Assembly (NCBI GenBank): GCA_963714645.1
Contig: CAVQQX010000114.1
Span: forward strand, 1 to 16,591
Reading direction: 5' to 3'
Length of the DNA stretch: 16,591 bases
From: RPQJ01 sp963714645
GTDB lineage: Bacteria > Pseudomonadota > Gammaproteobacteria > Steroidobacterales > Steroidobacteraceae
In this document: positions 1 through 9,468 of the stretch, one piece after another
Layout of the letters: every line of letters begins with the position of its first letter
How positions within the stretch are numbered: position 1 is the stretch's first letter
Translations under genes and position numbers: made by a program
Notes under the pieces: generated by a model
Database searches by the model: none
What the model saw: the letters and a program-made list of their open reading frames with translations, nothing else
What the model was told of the DNA's origin: nothing

Positions 1-1817
1 AGCTGGCGCATGGCGCGCGTGCAGCCGACGTAGCACAGGCGTCGCTCCTCCTCGAGGCCGTTCAGGTCGGTTACCGAGCGCTGGTGCGGGAACAGGCCGT
101 CCTCCATCCCGCACAGGAAGACGACCGGGAACTCGAGCCCCTTTGCGGAATGCAGCGTCATCATCTGCACGCAGTCCTCCCACTGCTGCGCCTGGCCTTC
201 GCCGGACTCGAGCACCGCATGCGCGAGGAACTCCATCAGCGGCGACAGGTCCTCGGCCGCGGGCTCGAAGCCGCGCGCGGCGCTCACGAGTTCCTCGAGG
301 TTCTCGAGCCGCGCCTCGCCCTTGTCGGCCTTCTCTTTCCGGTAATGACCCGCGAGGCCGCTCGCCTGGATCACGTGGTCGACCTGCTCGTGCAGCGCCA
401 GGCCCTGCGTCGCGGCATCGAGCTGCTCGATCAGCGTCACGAACGCGTGCAGGCACGCGGTGGCTTTGGTCCCGAGATCGTCCGCGCACTCCGGCACCGA
501 GGCCCAGAGCGACTTCGAGCGGGTGCGCGAGTGCGCGCGCAGCACCTCGAGCGTGCGCGCGCCGATCCCGCGCGTCGGCAGGTTGACGATCCGCTCGAAC
601 GACGCGTCGTCGTCGCGATTGGCGACGAGCCGCAGGTAGGCGAGCGCGTCCTTGATCTCCTGGCGTTCGAAGAACCGAAGGCCACCGTAGACCCGATAAG
701 GTATCCGCGCCGCGAGCAGGTATTCCTCGAACACGCGCGACTGCGCGTTCGAGCGGTAGAGGATCGCGTTGTCGCGCCGCTGCCCGCCGCGTGCGACCCA
801 GTCGCGGATCCGGTCGACGACGAACTCGGCCTCGTCGCGCTCGTTGTAGGCGCGGAACAGCCGGATCGGCGCGCCGCGACCCTCACTGGTCCAGAGCTTC
901 TTGCCGATGCGCCCGCCGTTGTTGCCGATGATCGCGTTGGCGGCGTCCAGGATGTTGCCGGTCGAGCGGTAGTTCTGCTCGAGACGGAATAGCTGAACAT
1001 CCTCGAAGTCGCGACGGAACTGCTGCAGGTTCTCGACGCGCGCGCCGCGCCAGCGGTAGATGGACTGGTCGTCGTCGCCCACGACGTACGGCACGCCCGT
1101 CGCGCCCACGAGCGTCTTCATCCACTCGTACTGGATCGTGTTGGTGTCCTGGAACTCGTCGACGAGCACGTGCCGGAAGCGCATGCGGTAGTGGTCGCCC
1201 AGGCCGGGCACCTCGCGCAGGATCTCGTGGCAGCGCAGCAGCAGCTCGGCAAAGTCGACCACGCCCGTGCGCCGGCACGCGTCCTCGTATGCCTCGTACA
1301 GGCGGATCATCTGCCGTCGCGTGGGATCCCCGTCGTCCCTGAGGTGCTTCGGCCGCAGTCCCTCGTCTTTCTGCGCATTGACGAACCACGCGATCTCGCG
1401 CGGCACCCAGCGCGTGTCATCGAGGCCGAGTCCGCGCACGATCTTCTTGATCAGCCGCTGCTGGTCCTCGCTGTCGAGGATCTGGAATCCCTGCGGCAGC
1501 CCCGCCTCGCGCCAGTGCATCCGCAGCAGCCGGTGGCAGATGCCGTGGAACGTGCCGATCCAGAGCGGAGCGGACGGCAGCGCGAGCTGCTGCTCGATCC
1601 GGTGCCGCATCTCCGATGCCGCCTTGTTGGTGAAGGTGACAGCGAGGATGCCGTGTGGCGAGACGCCCTCGACCTGCACCAGCCATTCGACGCGGTGCGT
1701 GAGCACCCGCGTCTTGCCGCTGCCGGCGCCCGCGAGTACGAGCGTGGGCTTGAGCGGCGCGCCGACGGCCTGCCGCTGCGCATCGTTGAGCGGCGCGAGG
1801 ATGTGGGAGACGTCCAT
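1..1817 (-). CDS. uvrD: DNA helicase II UvrD (3' end cut by window)
   Basis: ATP-dependent 3'-5' superfamily 1 helicase of nucleotide excision and mismatch repair, acting in the cytoplasm. About 605 codons are visible. The N-terminus (MDVSHILAPLNDAQRQAV) closely follows E. coli UvrD (MDVSYLLDSLNDKQREAV). Walker A is AGAGSGKT at residues 29-36, followed by the SF1 motif AVTFTNKAA. Walker B appears as VLVDEFQDTN, then GDDDQSIYRWRGA and QNYRS. Near the window edge are MTLHSAKGLEFP, GMEDGLFPHQ and EEERRLCYVGCTRA. E. coli UvrD is about 720 aa, so roughly 115 C-terminal residues lie outside. The start is the ATG at 1817; no good Shine-Dalgarno precedes it. It is divergent from the DUF885 gene. UvrD is favoured over Rep because of the N-terminus; PcrA would be the same orthologue group. 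I saw no LexA-type palindrome upstream. Confidence 0.96.
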   Translation of the reverse strand, partial: MDVSHILAPLNDAQRQAVGAPLKPTLVLAGAGSGKTRVLTHRVEWLVQVEGVSPHGILAVTFTNKAASEMRHRIEQQLALPSAPLWIGTFHGICHRLLRMHWREAGLPQGFQILDSEDQQRLIKKIVRGLGLDDTRWVPREIAWFVNAQKDEGLRPKHLRDDGDPTRRQMIRLYEAYEDACRRTGVVDFAELLLRCHEILREVPGLGDHYRMRFRHVLVDEFQDTNTIQYEWMKTLVGATGVPYVVGDDDQSIYRWRGARVENLQQFRRDFEDVQLFRLEQNYRSTGNILDAANAIIGNNGGRIGKKLWTSEGRGAPIRLFRAYNERDEAEFVVDRIRDWVARGGQRRDNAILYRSNAQSRVFEEYLLAARIPYRVYGGLRFFERQEIKDALAYLRLVANRDDDASFERIVNLPTRGIGARTLEVLRAHSRTRSKSLWASVPECADDLGTKATACLHAFVTLIEQLDAATQGLALHEQVDHVIQASGLAGHYRKEKADKGEARLENLEELVSAARGFEPAAEDLSPLMEFLAHAVLESGEGQAQQWEDCVQMMTLHSAKGLEFPVVFLCGMEDGLFPHQRSVTDLNGLEEERRLCYVGCTRAMRQ

Positions 1818-1980
1818 GGGAAGGCGGCGGATTCTACAGCAACGGTGCCGGTCGCGAGGCAGGCACCGCCGGTCGCGCGGCCCGCACCGCGGTTAGCGAT
1901 GCGGGGCCCGTTGCCATATTCTTGACGTTCAAGGGCGCGCGGACGCTCGCCGCCGCCCGGACTCGTCGAGGACATCACTG
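1818..1980. promoter_or_regulatory. Divergent intergenic region, uvrD / DUF885
   Basis: These 163 bp should hold the promoters of both divergent genes. A small hairpin can form from cggtgcc (1843-1849) and ggcaccg (1862-1868). A 9-bp direct repeat ccggtcgcg occurs at 1848-1856 and 1869-1877. A weak plus-strand -10 candidate TATTCT lies at 1917-1922, in the only AT-rich patch, with a poor -35 (TTAGCG, 1893-1898). The plus-strand gene has a clear Shine-Dalgarno GAGGA at 1968-1972, eight bases before its ATG. No SOS box is visible for uvrD. The promoter reading is inference. Confidence 0.35.
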
Positions 1981-3713
<1,733 letters not shown>

Positions 3714-3717
<4 letters not shown>

Positions 3718-3727
3718 GGCGCCTCAC
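3714..3727. repeat. 14-bp perfect palindrome holding two convergent stop codons
   Basis: gtgaggcgcctcac reads the same on both strands. The TGA of the plus-strand DUF885 gene (3715-3717) and the TGA of the minus-strand VanZ gene (3724-3726) form its two halves. It has no loop and no U-tract, so it is a poor intrinsic terminator. No other terminator is visible between these convergent genes. Confidence 0.6.
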
Positions 3728-4878
3728 TCGCGCGTCATCCACCGCGCGACGATCCACGCGGCGAGTACCGCGATCACGAGGTCGGCACCGCCGTAGACCG
3801 GCGACGGCGCGCCGAGCTGGAGCAGCGTGAGCAGGAGCACGAACAGCAGCGTGAGCAGCGCGGCGACGTGCGGCACGAGCCCGGCCGCGACGAGCAGCCA
3901 GCCGAGCCCGACGTAGCTGAAGGCCTTGTGTGCGAGCTGTTGCGGCGGCGGCACGTTGCGCAGCCACAGCGACTGCAGGTCGGGCAGGTTGCCGTTCGCC
4001 ACGACCACGTCCATGCCGCCGGCGAGCAGCGGTTGCACCGACGACCACGCGAGCCACGTGCCGAGCAGCAGCGCGACCAGCGTCGAGCGCGGACCGTCGT
4101 CGAGCTTGCTCAGCACGACCAGCGCCGGCAGCAGCAGCGCGATCGCCGCGATCTCCCCCGCGACGAGCACGCTGCCGGCCACGAAGGCACGTCCGACCAG
4201 CACGAACGCGACGAGGATCAGCAGCATGTCCACGGCACGCTGCCGCTTGGCGAGGCTGAACGCCGCCTGCGTGACCACGAGCCAGCCGATGAAGAATCCC
4301 GCGAGCGCCATCCATTCGAGGTGCGGCGTCAGCAGCGGGCGCACCGCGCGCTTGAGCTGGCGCAGGCCGGGGTCGGGCACCAGCGGCCACAGCCGTTCGA
4401 TCAGCCACAGGCCGACGACCGACATCGCGACGATCGAGGAGCGGCTGCGGGGCGCCGCTGGTGCGGAGATGCGGCTGCCGAGCGCGTGGAACCCCGAGCC
4501 GAGCACGGCGCCTGCGAGCGACCCGGCCGCATTGAGCGAAAGGTCGCGCAGGCTGGACACCCGTGGTGACACCGAAGCCTGCAGCAGCTCGAGCACGAGC
4601 GAAAGCGACGCGCCCAGCGCGAGCGCCGCCACCAGGCCGCCGATGCGGCCCCAGCGCGGTTCGAAGATCAACGCGATGCAGAACCCGAACGGTGCATACA
4701 GCAGCAGGTTGTTGAACATGTCGCCGCGACCGGCACGGGCCCAGTCGAGCGCGTGCAGTGCCTCGAGCAGCGTCGGCCCCTGCGCCTCGAACCGGAACGG
4801 GTACAGCGAGACGTAGACGATCAGCGCCGTGACGATCGCGAGCAGCAGCGGCGCGGCGAAGTGCGAGCGGCTCGCCAT
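3724..4878 (-). CDS. VanZ-domain membrane protein with extra C-terminal membrane domain
   Basis: 384 aa, highly hydrophobic. Residues about 10-130 look like a VanZ-like domain: a membrane helix ending in YVSLYPF (22-28), then DMFNNLLLYAPFGF (53-66), LELLQ (96-100) and SSLRDLSLNAAGSLAGAVLG. This spacing is typical of VanZ-like proteins. VanZ itself gives low-level teicoplanin resistance by an unclear mechanism; most family members have unknown roles. Residues about 145-384 add about six further predicted membrane segments, separated by loops at 165-185 and 283-315, which I do not recognise. The gene starts 9 bp after the ctaB stop on the same strand, so it is probably the last gene of the heme A/oxidase assembly operon. 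A link to respiration is by association only. Confidence 0.8.
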   Translation of the reverse strand: MASRSHFAAPLLLAIVTALIVYVSLYPFRFEAQGPTLLEALHALDWARAGRGDMFNNLLLYAPFGFCIALIFEPRWGRIGGLVAALALGASLSLVLELLQASVSPRVSSLRDLSLNAAGSLAGAVLGSGFHALGSRISAPAAPRSRSSIVAMSVVGLWLIERLWPLVPDPGLRQLKRAVRPLLTPHLEWMALAGFFIGWLVVTQAAFSLAKRQRAVDMLLILVAFVLVGRAFVAGSVLVAGEIAAIALLLPALVVLSKLDDGPRSTLVALLLGTWLAWSSVQPLLAGGMDVVVANGNLPDLQSLWLRNVPPPQQLAHKAFSYVGLGWLLVAAGLVPHVAALLTLLFVLLLTLLQLGAPSPVYGGADLVIAVLAAWIVARWMTRE

Positions 4879-4887
4879 CGATGCCGC

Positions 4888-5808
4888 TCAGGGCCTGAAC
4901 GGCAGGTAGTGGTCCACCAGCAGTGCGGCGAACAGCAGCATCAGGTAGTTGATCGAGAAGCGGAATACCCGCATCGGCAGCTCGTCGGGGGCCTCGGGCC
5001 GGCGCAGCGCGACGGCGTGCCGCAGGAACGCGACGCCGAGCCACACCGCGACCGCGAGGTACGGCAGCCCGCTCATGCTCGTGAGGTACGGGAGCAGCGT
5101 CACGATGAACAGGAGGATCGTATAGAGCAGGATGTGCAGCTGCGTGAACTCGACGCCGTAGGCCACCGGCAGCATGGGGATTCCGGCCTTGGCGTAGTCG
5201 CGGCGCCGCGCGATCGCGAGCGCCCAGAAATGCGGCGGCGTCCATGCGAAGATGATCAGGAACAGCAGCAGCGAGTGCGGGTCCGGCATGCCCGTCACGG
5301 CCGTCCAGCCGAGCACCGGTGGCGCCGCGCCGGCTGCGCCGCCGATCACGATGTTCTGCGGCGTGACGTGCTTGAGCCAGACGGTGTAGAGCACCGCATA
5401 GCCGATCAGCGACAGGAACGTGAGCACCGCGGTGAGCGGGTTCACCAGCCACCACAGCGTCGCCATGCCGAGCACGCCCAGGAGGGACGCGTACGCCAGG
5501 GCCTGCCCCGTCGTGACGTGACCCGTCGGAATCGGCCGGTTCATGGTCCGCGCCATCTTCTCGTCGAAGCGGCGGTCGACGACGTGGTTGATCGCGGCCG
5601 CGCTCGACGCCGCGAGCCCGATGCCGAGCGTGCCGAACAGCAGTGCCGGCCACGGCGGCAGGCCGGGCACTGCCAGGAACATGCCGACGACCGCCGTGAA
5701 CACGATCAGCGCAACGACCTTCGGCTTGCCGAGCTCGTAGTAGTCGCGCCAGCTCGAGGCGGCGCCAGACGGTGCGATTTCAGGTCGGGCCAGGCTCATG
5801 TCGGACAT
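4888..5808 (-). CDS. ctaB: Heme O synthase (protoheme IX farnesyltransferase)
   Basis: UbiA-family inner-membrane prenyltransferase that adds a farnesyl group to heme B to make heme O, the precursor of heme A for the oxidase encoded alongside. 306 aa from this start, with about nine hydrophobic segments. The first Asp-rich motif is N74-x3-D78-x3-D82 (NHVVDRRFD), followed by EKMARTMNRPIPTG. The second conserved block is ARRRDYAKAGIPMLPVAYG. Start choice: ATG at 5808 follows a weak GGACGGT at a good distance. An in-frame ATG at 5841 directly abuts the cox15 stop (317 aa) and is the alternative; a third ATG is at 5799. It is known as cyoE in quinol-oxidase operons, but the neighbours here favour ctaB. 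Confidence 0.94.
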   Translation of the reverse strand: MSDMSLARPEIAPSGAASSWRDYYELGKPKVVALIVFTAVVGMFLAVPGLPPWPALLFGTLGIGLAASSAAAINHVVDRRFDEKMARTMNRPIPTGHVTTGQALAYASLLGVLGMATLWWLVNPLTAVLTFLSLIGYAVLYTVWLKHVTPQNIVIGGAAGAAPPVLGWTAVTGMPDPHSLLLFLIIFAWTPPHFWALAIARRRDYAKAGIPMLPVAYGVEFTQLHILLYTILLFIVTLLPYLTSMSGLPYLAVAVWLGVAFLRHAVALRRPEAPDELPMRVFRFSINYLMLLFAALLVDHYLPFRP

Positions 5809-5841
5809 GATTCTACCGTCCGACGGCCCGGCGCCGCCCAT

Positions 5842-6870
5842 TCAGTACGTGCTGGCGCCGCGCGTCGGGTGCAGGAAGCGCAGCAGCGCGACCAGCGCGA
5901 GCACCAGCAGCGCCGCCACCGCGTTGTGGGCCGTCGCGAGAGGCAGCGGGAATGCTTCGAGCACCATCGCGGGACCGACCAGAAGCTGCAGCACGAGCGC
6001 GGCGCCGAGCGCCACGCCGGCCCCGCGCACGCCGCTCGACTGTCCTGTACGCGCCGCGCGCCAGGCGACCCAGCCGAGCACGAGCGCCACTACGAGCGCA
6101 CCCAGCCGGTGCGTGAAATGGATCGCCACGCGCGCCGGGTGGTCGAGCACGCCTCCCTCGTAGTCGATGCCGAGTCCGCGCCAGAGCACGAACGCGTCAC
6201 GGAAGTCCATCTGCGGCCAGAACGAATTCTGGCACGTCGGAAAGTCCGGACAGGCCACGGCGGCGTAGTTCGAACTGACCCAGCCGCCAAGGAACACCTG
6301 CAGGACGAGTACGGCCATGCCGATCACGGCCCAGCGTCGCAGCGCACGCTCCGCGGCGGGCCGTGATCGCCGCCCGGTCTCGAGCGCCATCCACCAGAGC
6401 AGCGCCAGCGTCGCGAGGCCGCCCAGCAGGTGCGCGGACACGATTGCGGGCTTGAGCAGCAGCGTGACCGTCCACATGCCGAGCAGCGCCTGCAACACCA
6501 CCAGCGCGACGGCGGCGAAGGGCAGCGCGACGGGTTGCCGCGGTTCGCGCCGGTTGCGCCAGGCAAGCGCCGCCGCCACCAGGATTACGATCACGAGCGC
6601 GCCCGCGAGGTAGCGATGCAGCATCTCCTTCAACGCCTTGTGATATTCGACCGGTCGTTCCGGGTAGGCCGCGGCGACCGCGTCGCGATTGGCGGCGGCT
6701 TCGCCGGCCGTCAGGTGTCCATAGCAGCCGGGCCAGTCGGGACAGCCGAGCCCGGCGTGATTGAGGCGCACGTAGGCTCCGAGAACGACGACGCCGAGCG
6801 CGAGCATCGCGCCGAGCAGGCACCAGCGACGAAAGGTGGTCAGGCGCATGGGTCGCAGGGTCTCCTTCAT
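5842..6870 (-). CDS. ctaA: Heme A synthase, COX15/CtaA family
   Basis: Integral membrane enzyme oxidising the C8 methyl of heme O to the formyl group of heme A. 342 aa with eight predicted helices in two similar halves. The N-half has the cysteine pair in GCPDWPGCY (C43, C49), H77 and H85 in EYHKALKEMLHRY, and H147 in SAHLLGG. The C-half repeats the pattern: ACPDFPTC (C207, C213), H251 and H254 in IHFTHRLGAL, and H315 in ATAHNAVA. These are the expected heme ligands and paired loop cysteines. The ATG at 6870 overlaps the upstream stop as ATGA, so translation is coupled; the same frame stays open further upstream but has no homology there. ctaB follows immediately. Confidence 0.95.
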   Translation of the reverse strand: MKETLRPMRLTTFRRWCLLGAMLALGVVVLGAYVRLNHAGLGCPDWPGCYGHLTAGEAAANRDAVAAAYPERPVEYHKALKEMLHRYLAGALVIVILVAAALAWRNRREPRQPVALPFAAVALVVLQALLGMWTVTLLLKPAIVSAHLLGGLATLALLWWMALETGRRSRPAAERALRRWAVIGMAVLVLQVFLGGWVSSNYAAVACPDFPTCQNSFWPQMDFRDAFVLWRGLGIDYEGGVLDHPARVAIHFTHRLGALVVALVLGWVAWRAARTGQSSGVRGAGVALGAALVLQLLVGPAMVLEAFPLPLATAHNAVAALLVLALVALLRFLHPTRGASTY

Positions 6871-7499
6871 CCGATGTGCGACAGCTTGAGCAGCCGCCGC
6901 AGGTCGCCGAGCAACGCCTTGTCCGGCGCCGTGGGGCCGTAGCTCAGGACCAGATTGCCGAGCGGATCGACCAGGTAGTGCCTGCCGGCGCCCGACGCCG
7001 GCACGTCGCTCGGGGCCGGCACGGCCGACATCAGCGACCTCGACCCGGCATCGTCGCCCAGGATCGCGATCACGAGGTCCGGATGCTCGGCGACGACTGC
7101 CGCGAGGTCGGCGCAGCAAGGCGCCGTGGCCAGGAACACGCGCTGGACCCGATCGATGTCCTTGTTGAGCGCGAGCCGCGTTTGCCGTGACAGGTACAGC
7201 GCCTTGCGGCAGCGCTCGTCGCACTCTCCCGGGCCGAGATACAGGATCGTCCAGCGGCCGCGCAGCCACCCGGGTGGAGTGGTCGTGCCGCCGGGCTGTG
7301 CGAGAACGACGTCGGGCAGCGGCACCGCCGGATCGACGAGGTCGCCCTGGTTGGTACCACCTGCCGGGCGCCAGTCCCCCGGTCCGTAATACAACCAGAA
7401 CGCGGACGCGAGCGGCACGAAGAACAACGCCGCGAGCAGCAGCAACTGACGCCGGCCGCGCTGCCGGGCGAGGTCCGTGGACAAGTTGCGACCGCTCAC
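6867..7499 (-). CDS. SCO-like/thioredoxin-fold oxidase assembly protein (putative)
   Basis: 210 aa. It has one N-terminal membrane anchor (about 18-38, LLLLAALFFVPLASAFWLYYG), then a periplasmic domain. WTILYLGPGECDERC carries a CxxxC pair (C93, C97), where SCO1/SenC proteins have CxxxCP. RHYLVDPLGNLVLSYG (from 173) resembles the SCO C-terminal part and offers H174 at about the place of the SCO copper-binding histidine. An extra vicinal pair, C128-C129, is present. By position it corresponds to the small conserved gene between surf1 and cox15 in Pseudomonas. It starts at GTG 7499, overlapping the surf1 stop as GTGA, and ends as ATGA with cox15. Copper or thiol chemistry at CuA is inference; the family is poorly characterised. 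Confidence 0.78.
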   Translation of the reverse strand: MSGRNLSTDLARQRGRRQLLLLAALFFVPLASAFWLYYGPGDWRPAGGTNQGDLVDPAVPLPDVVLAQPGGTTTPPGWLRGRWTILYLGPGECDERCRKALYLSRQTRLALNKDIDRVQRVFLATAPCCADLAAVVAEHPDLVIAILGDDAGSRSLMSAVPAPSDVPASGAGRHYLVDPLGNLVLSYGPTAPDKALLGDLRRLLKLSHIG

Positions 7500-8275
7500 G
7501 CCGCCGGTCCTGCGCCAGGAGTTCGATCGACGGCGTCGCCCACGCGCTCGAGGCTCAGCGCGAAGAAGGCGACGCACGCGACCAGAGCGAGTGCGAACCA
7601 CTGGATTGCGTACCCGAGATGTCGTTCGGGGCCGGATCCGATCGACGGACGCCACGCGCGCTCGAAGCCGTCCGGCGCGGCGGGATCGAGCAGCATGATC
7701 CGGGCCTCGACCGGCCGGCCGAGTGCCGCGGCGAGGTCCGCACTGCGCGGGAAGTTGAGCACGCGCGGCCACCGCGTTTCGCCGACGGAGCCCGCCGCGC
7801 CAACACGAACGCCGGGCGCGGGCAGCCGGTCGAGGCGCCCGGCGACGGCGCGCCTGCCCCCGTCGACGGCGACGTCGGGGAGCACCTCCCGCGAGCCGCC
7901 GAGCGGGACCCAGCCGCGGTCGACGAGCAGGACGCGTTCGTCGCCACCTGCTTCGCGCACGAACGGCGTCAGCACCCGATAGCCGGGCAGCCCCGTCTTC
8001 GAAGGCATGTTGTCGAGCAGCACCTGGCGCGACGTGTCGTAGCGGCCCTCGGCCGTGACGTGCTGGTAGCGCGGCAGCTCGTCGACCGTGACGCCCGCCG
8101 CGAGCCGGACGCTGGTCTGCGTGCCGCGGGCGAACGAGTCGATCATCGCCTGCTTCTCGCGCGCCCGCCCGACCTGCCACCATCCGAGCGAGACGAACGC
8201 GGCCACCGTGGCAGCCGTGAGCAATGCGGCCCACGCGCGCGGCATGAAGACGCGGTCCGCGACGCGCAGCCTCAT
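7496..8275 (-). CDS. SURF1 family oxidase assembly protein
   Basis: 259 aa inner-membrane protein that helps insert heme A during cytochrome aa3 assembly. The family pattern is complete: a first membrane helix leading into LGWWQVGRAREKQ, then RYQHVTAEGRY, GYRVLTPF and LLVDRGWVPLG in the periplasmic domain. The C-terminal helix begins HLGYAIQWFALALVACVAFFALSLER. Start is ATG 8275, with an alternative at 8245 (MPRAW); neither has a good Shine-Dalgarno. It heads a coupled series with the SCO-like gene and cox15. It is separated from coxC by the oppositely oriented DUF2909 gene. Confidence 0.93.
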   Translation of the reverse strand: MRLRVADRVFMPRAWAALLTAATVAAFVSLGWWQVGRAREKQAMIDSFARGTQTSVRLAAGVTVDELPRYQHVTAEGRYDTSRQVLLDNMPSKTGLPGYRVLTPFVREAGGDERVLLVDRGWVPLGGSREVLPDVAVDGGRRAVAGRLDRLPAPGVRVGAAGSVGETRWPRVLNFPRSADLAAALGRPVEARIMLLDPAAPDGFERAWRPSIGSGPERHLGYAIQWFALALVACVAFFALSLERVGDAVDRTPGAGPAA

Positions 8276-8276
8276 C

Positions 8277-8282
8277 TATACT
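8277..8282 (+). promoter_or_regulatory. Possible -10 box for the DUF2909 gene
   Basis: TATACT matches the sigma70 -10 consensus at five of six bases and lies 35 bases before the ATG at 8318, in an otherwise very GC-rich stretch. No convincing -35 hexamer is found 16-18 bases upstream and there is no extended -10 TG. It is suggestive only. Confidence 0.35.
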
Positions 8283-8317
8283 GGCTGGACGCCGTCGCCG
8301 CGGCCGCCGTCCTCGCC

Positions 8318-8530
8318 ATGCTGATCAAGATCCTCATCGTCGCCGTGCTGCTCGCCATCGTCTGGAGCCTCGGGTCGGGCCTGTTCCACCTCGTCAAGGA
8401 CGACCAGGGCAGCGGGTCGAAGAAGATGGTGAACTCGCTCACCGTCAGGGTCGCGCTTTCGGTCGCACTGTTCGTGCTGCTGTTCATTGCCTGGCGCACG
8501 GGCCTGATCGCGCCGAACTACGTCCGGTGA
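8318..8530 (+). CDS. DUF2909-type twin transmembrane protein
   Basis: 70 aa small membrane protein with two hydrophobic helices (about 1-25 and 45-63) joined by a charged loop, HLVKDDQGSGSKKMVNSLTVR. It ends in GLIAPNY. This matches the small DUF2909 'twin transmembrane' proteins often found near oxidase assembly genes. The start ATG at 8318 lacks a clear Shine-Dalgarno. Its frame is open far upstream, but only this part looks like protein. It lies on the plus strand, 42 bp from the surf1 start and 15 bp from the coxC stop, and is the only plus-strand gene in the cluster. A role in oxidase assembly or stability is inferred from position alone. Confidence 0.82.
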   Translation: MLIKILIVAVLLAIVWSLGSGLFHLVKDDQGSGSKKMVNSLTVRVALSVALFVLLFIAWRTGLIAPNYVR

Positions 8531-8545
8531 TCGCGGCGCGCGTCC

Positions 8546-9430
8546 TCAGAGCCAGTAGACGAACACGAACAGGCCGAGCCAGACCACGTCGACGAAGTGC
8601 CAGTACCACGCCACGGCCTCGAAGGCGAAGTGGTGCTGCGGCGTGAAGTGGCCCTTCATCACCCGCACCCAGATCACGACCAGCATGATCGCCCCCAGGG
8701 TCACGTGCAGACCGTGGAAGCCCGTCAGCATGAAGAAGGTCGACCCGTAGACGCCGCTGCCGAGCGTGAGGTTGAGCTCGTGGTAGGCGTGCATGTACTC
8801 CTGCGCCTGGAGCCCGACGAACACGAAGCCGAGCAGGAAGGTGAGCGCGAGGAAGAGCTTGAGAACGCCGCGCTGTTGCGCCTTGATCGCGTGGTGCGCG
8901 ATCGTGATCGTGACACCCGACGTGAGCAGGATCGCGGTGTTGATCGCCGGCAATCCGAACGCGGGGATGGTCTCGAACTCCCCGCCGACCCCGCCCGGCC
9001 CGTTGCTGGGCCACGCCGGCTCGAAGTCCTTCCACAGCAGCAGGTTGCTCAGGAACTTGCTGCCCTCGCCGCCGAGCCACGGCACCGAGAGCTGGCGCGC
9101 GTAGTAGAGCGCCCCGAAGAACGCCCCGAAGAACATGACCTCGGAGAAGATGAACCACATCATCCCCATCCGGAACGAGCGGTCGACGCCTTCGTTGTAC
9201 AGGCCGGCCTGGTTCTCGCCGATCACGGTGCCGAACCAGCCGTAGAACATGAACAGCACGGCCGCGAATCCCGCCCAGAAGATGAAAGGCGCGACGTCGA
9301 CGCCGTTCAGCAGCGCCGCGGCGCCGAGCATCATCGTGAACAGCGACACCGAGCCGACGATCGGCCACTTGCTGCCGTGCGGGATGTAGTACTTCCCTGC
9401 GTCGGGCGTGGTGTGTGCGGCGTGGGCCAT
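8546..9430 (-). CDS. coxC: Cytochrome c oxidase subunit III
   Basis: 294 aa, seven predicted membrane helices, full length for the family. The N-terminus reads KYYIPHGSKWPIVGS. MMWFIFSEVMFFGAFFGALYYA holds the conserved SEvMFF glutamate of helix III. ITIAHHAIKA, AQEYMHAYHELNLTLGSGVYGSTFFMLTG and HGLHV, with the final AWYWHFVDVVWLGLFVFVYWL, are classic CoxIII blocks. It stabilises the catalytic subunits in the inner membrane. ATG 9430 is preceded by AAAAGG about nine bases upstream. The stretch between ctaG and this gene contains a heptamer inverted repeat in the predicted leader. Confidence 0.97.
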   Translation of the reverse strand: MAHAAHTTPDAGKYYIPHGSKWPIVGSVSLFTMMLGAAALLNGVDVAPFIFWAGFAAVLFMFYGWFGTVIGENQAGLYNEGVDRSFRMGMMWFIFSEVMFFGAFFGALYYARQLSVPWLGGEGSKFLSNLLLWKDFEPAWPSNGPGGVGGEFETIPAFGLPAINTAILLTSGVTITIAHHAIKAQQRGVLKLFLALTFLLGFVFVGLQAQEYMHAYHELNLTLGSGVYGSTFFMLTGFHGLHVTLGAIMLVVIWVRVMKGHFTPQHHFAFEAVAWYWHFVDVVWLGLFVFVYWL

Positions 9431-9468
9431 GGACGTGTGCCTTTTGGGTAGACCGGATACGAAGACGA

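Noticed and set aside
1818..1980. LexA (SOS) box upstream of uvrD
   Set aside because: uvrD is SOS-regulated in E. coli, so I looked, but no CTGT-N8-ACAG-like dyad is present.
4753..6366. Plus-strand open frame of about 540 codons opposite ctaB and cox15
   Set aside because: Composition is dominated by R, Q, E, H and D with no recognisable motif; it mirrors conserved minus-strand enzymes.
8528..8548. Intrinsic terminator between coxC and the DUF2909 gene
   Set aside because: Only GC-rich sequence without a clear stem or T-run; too little to call.
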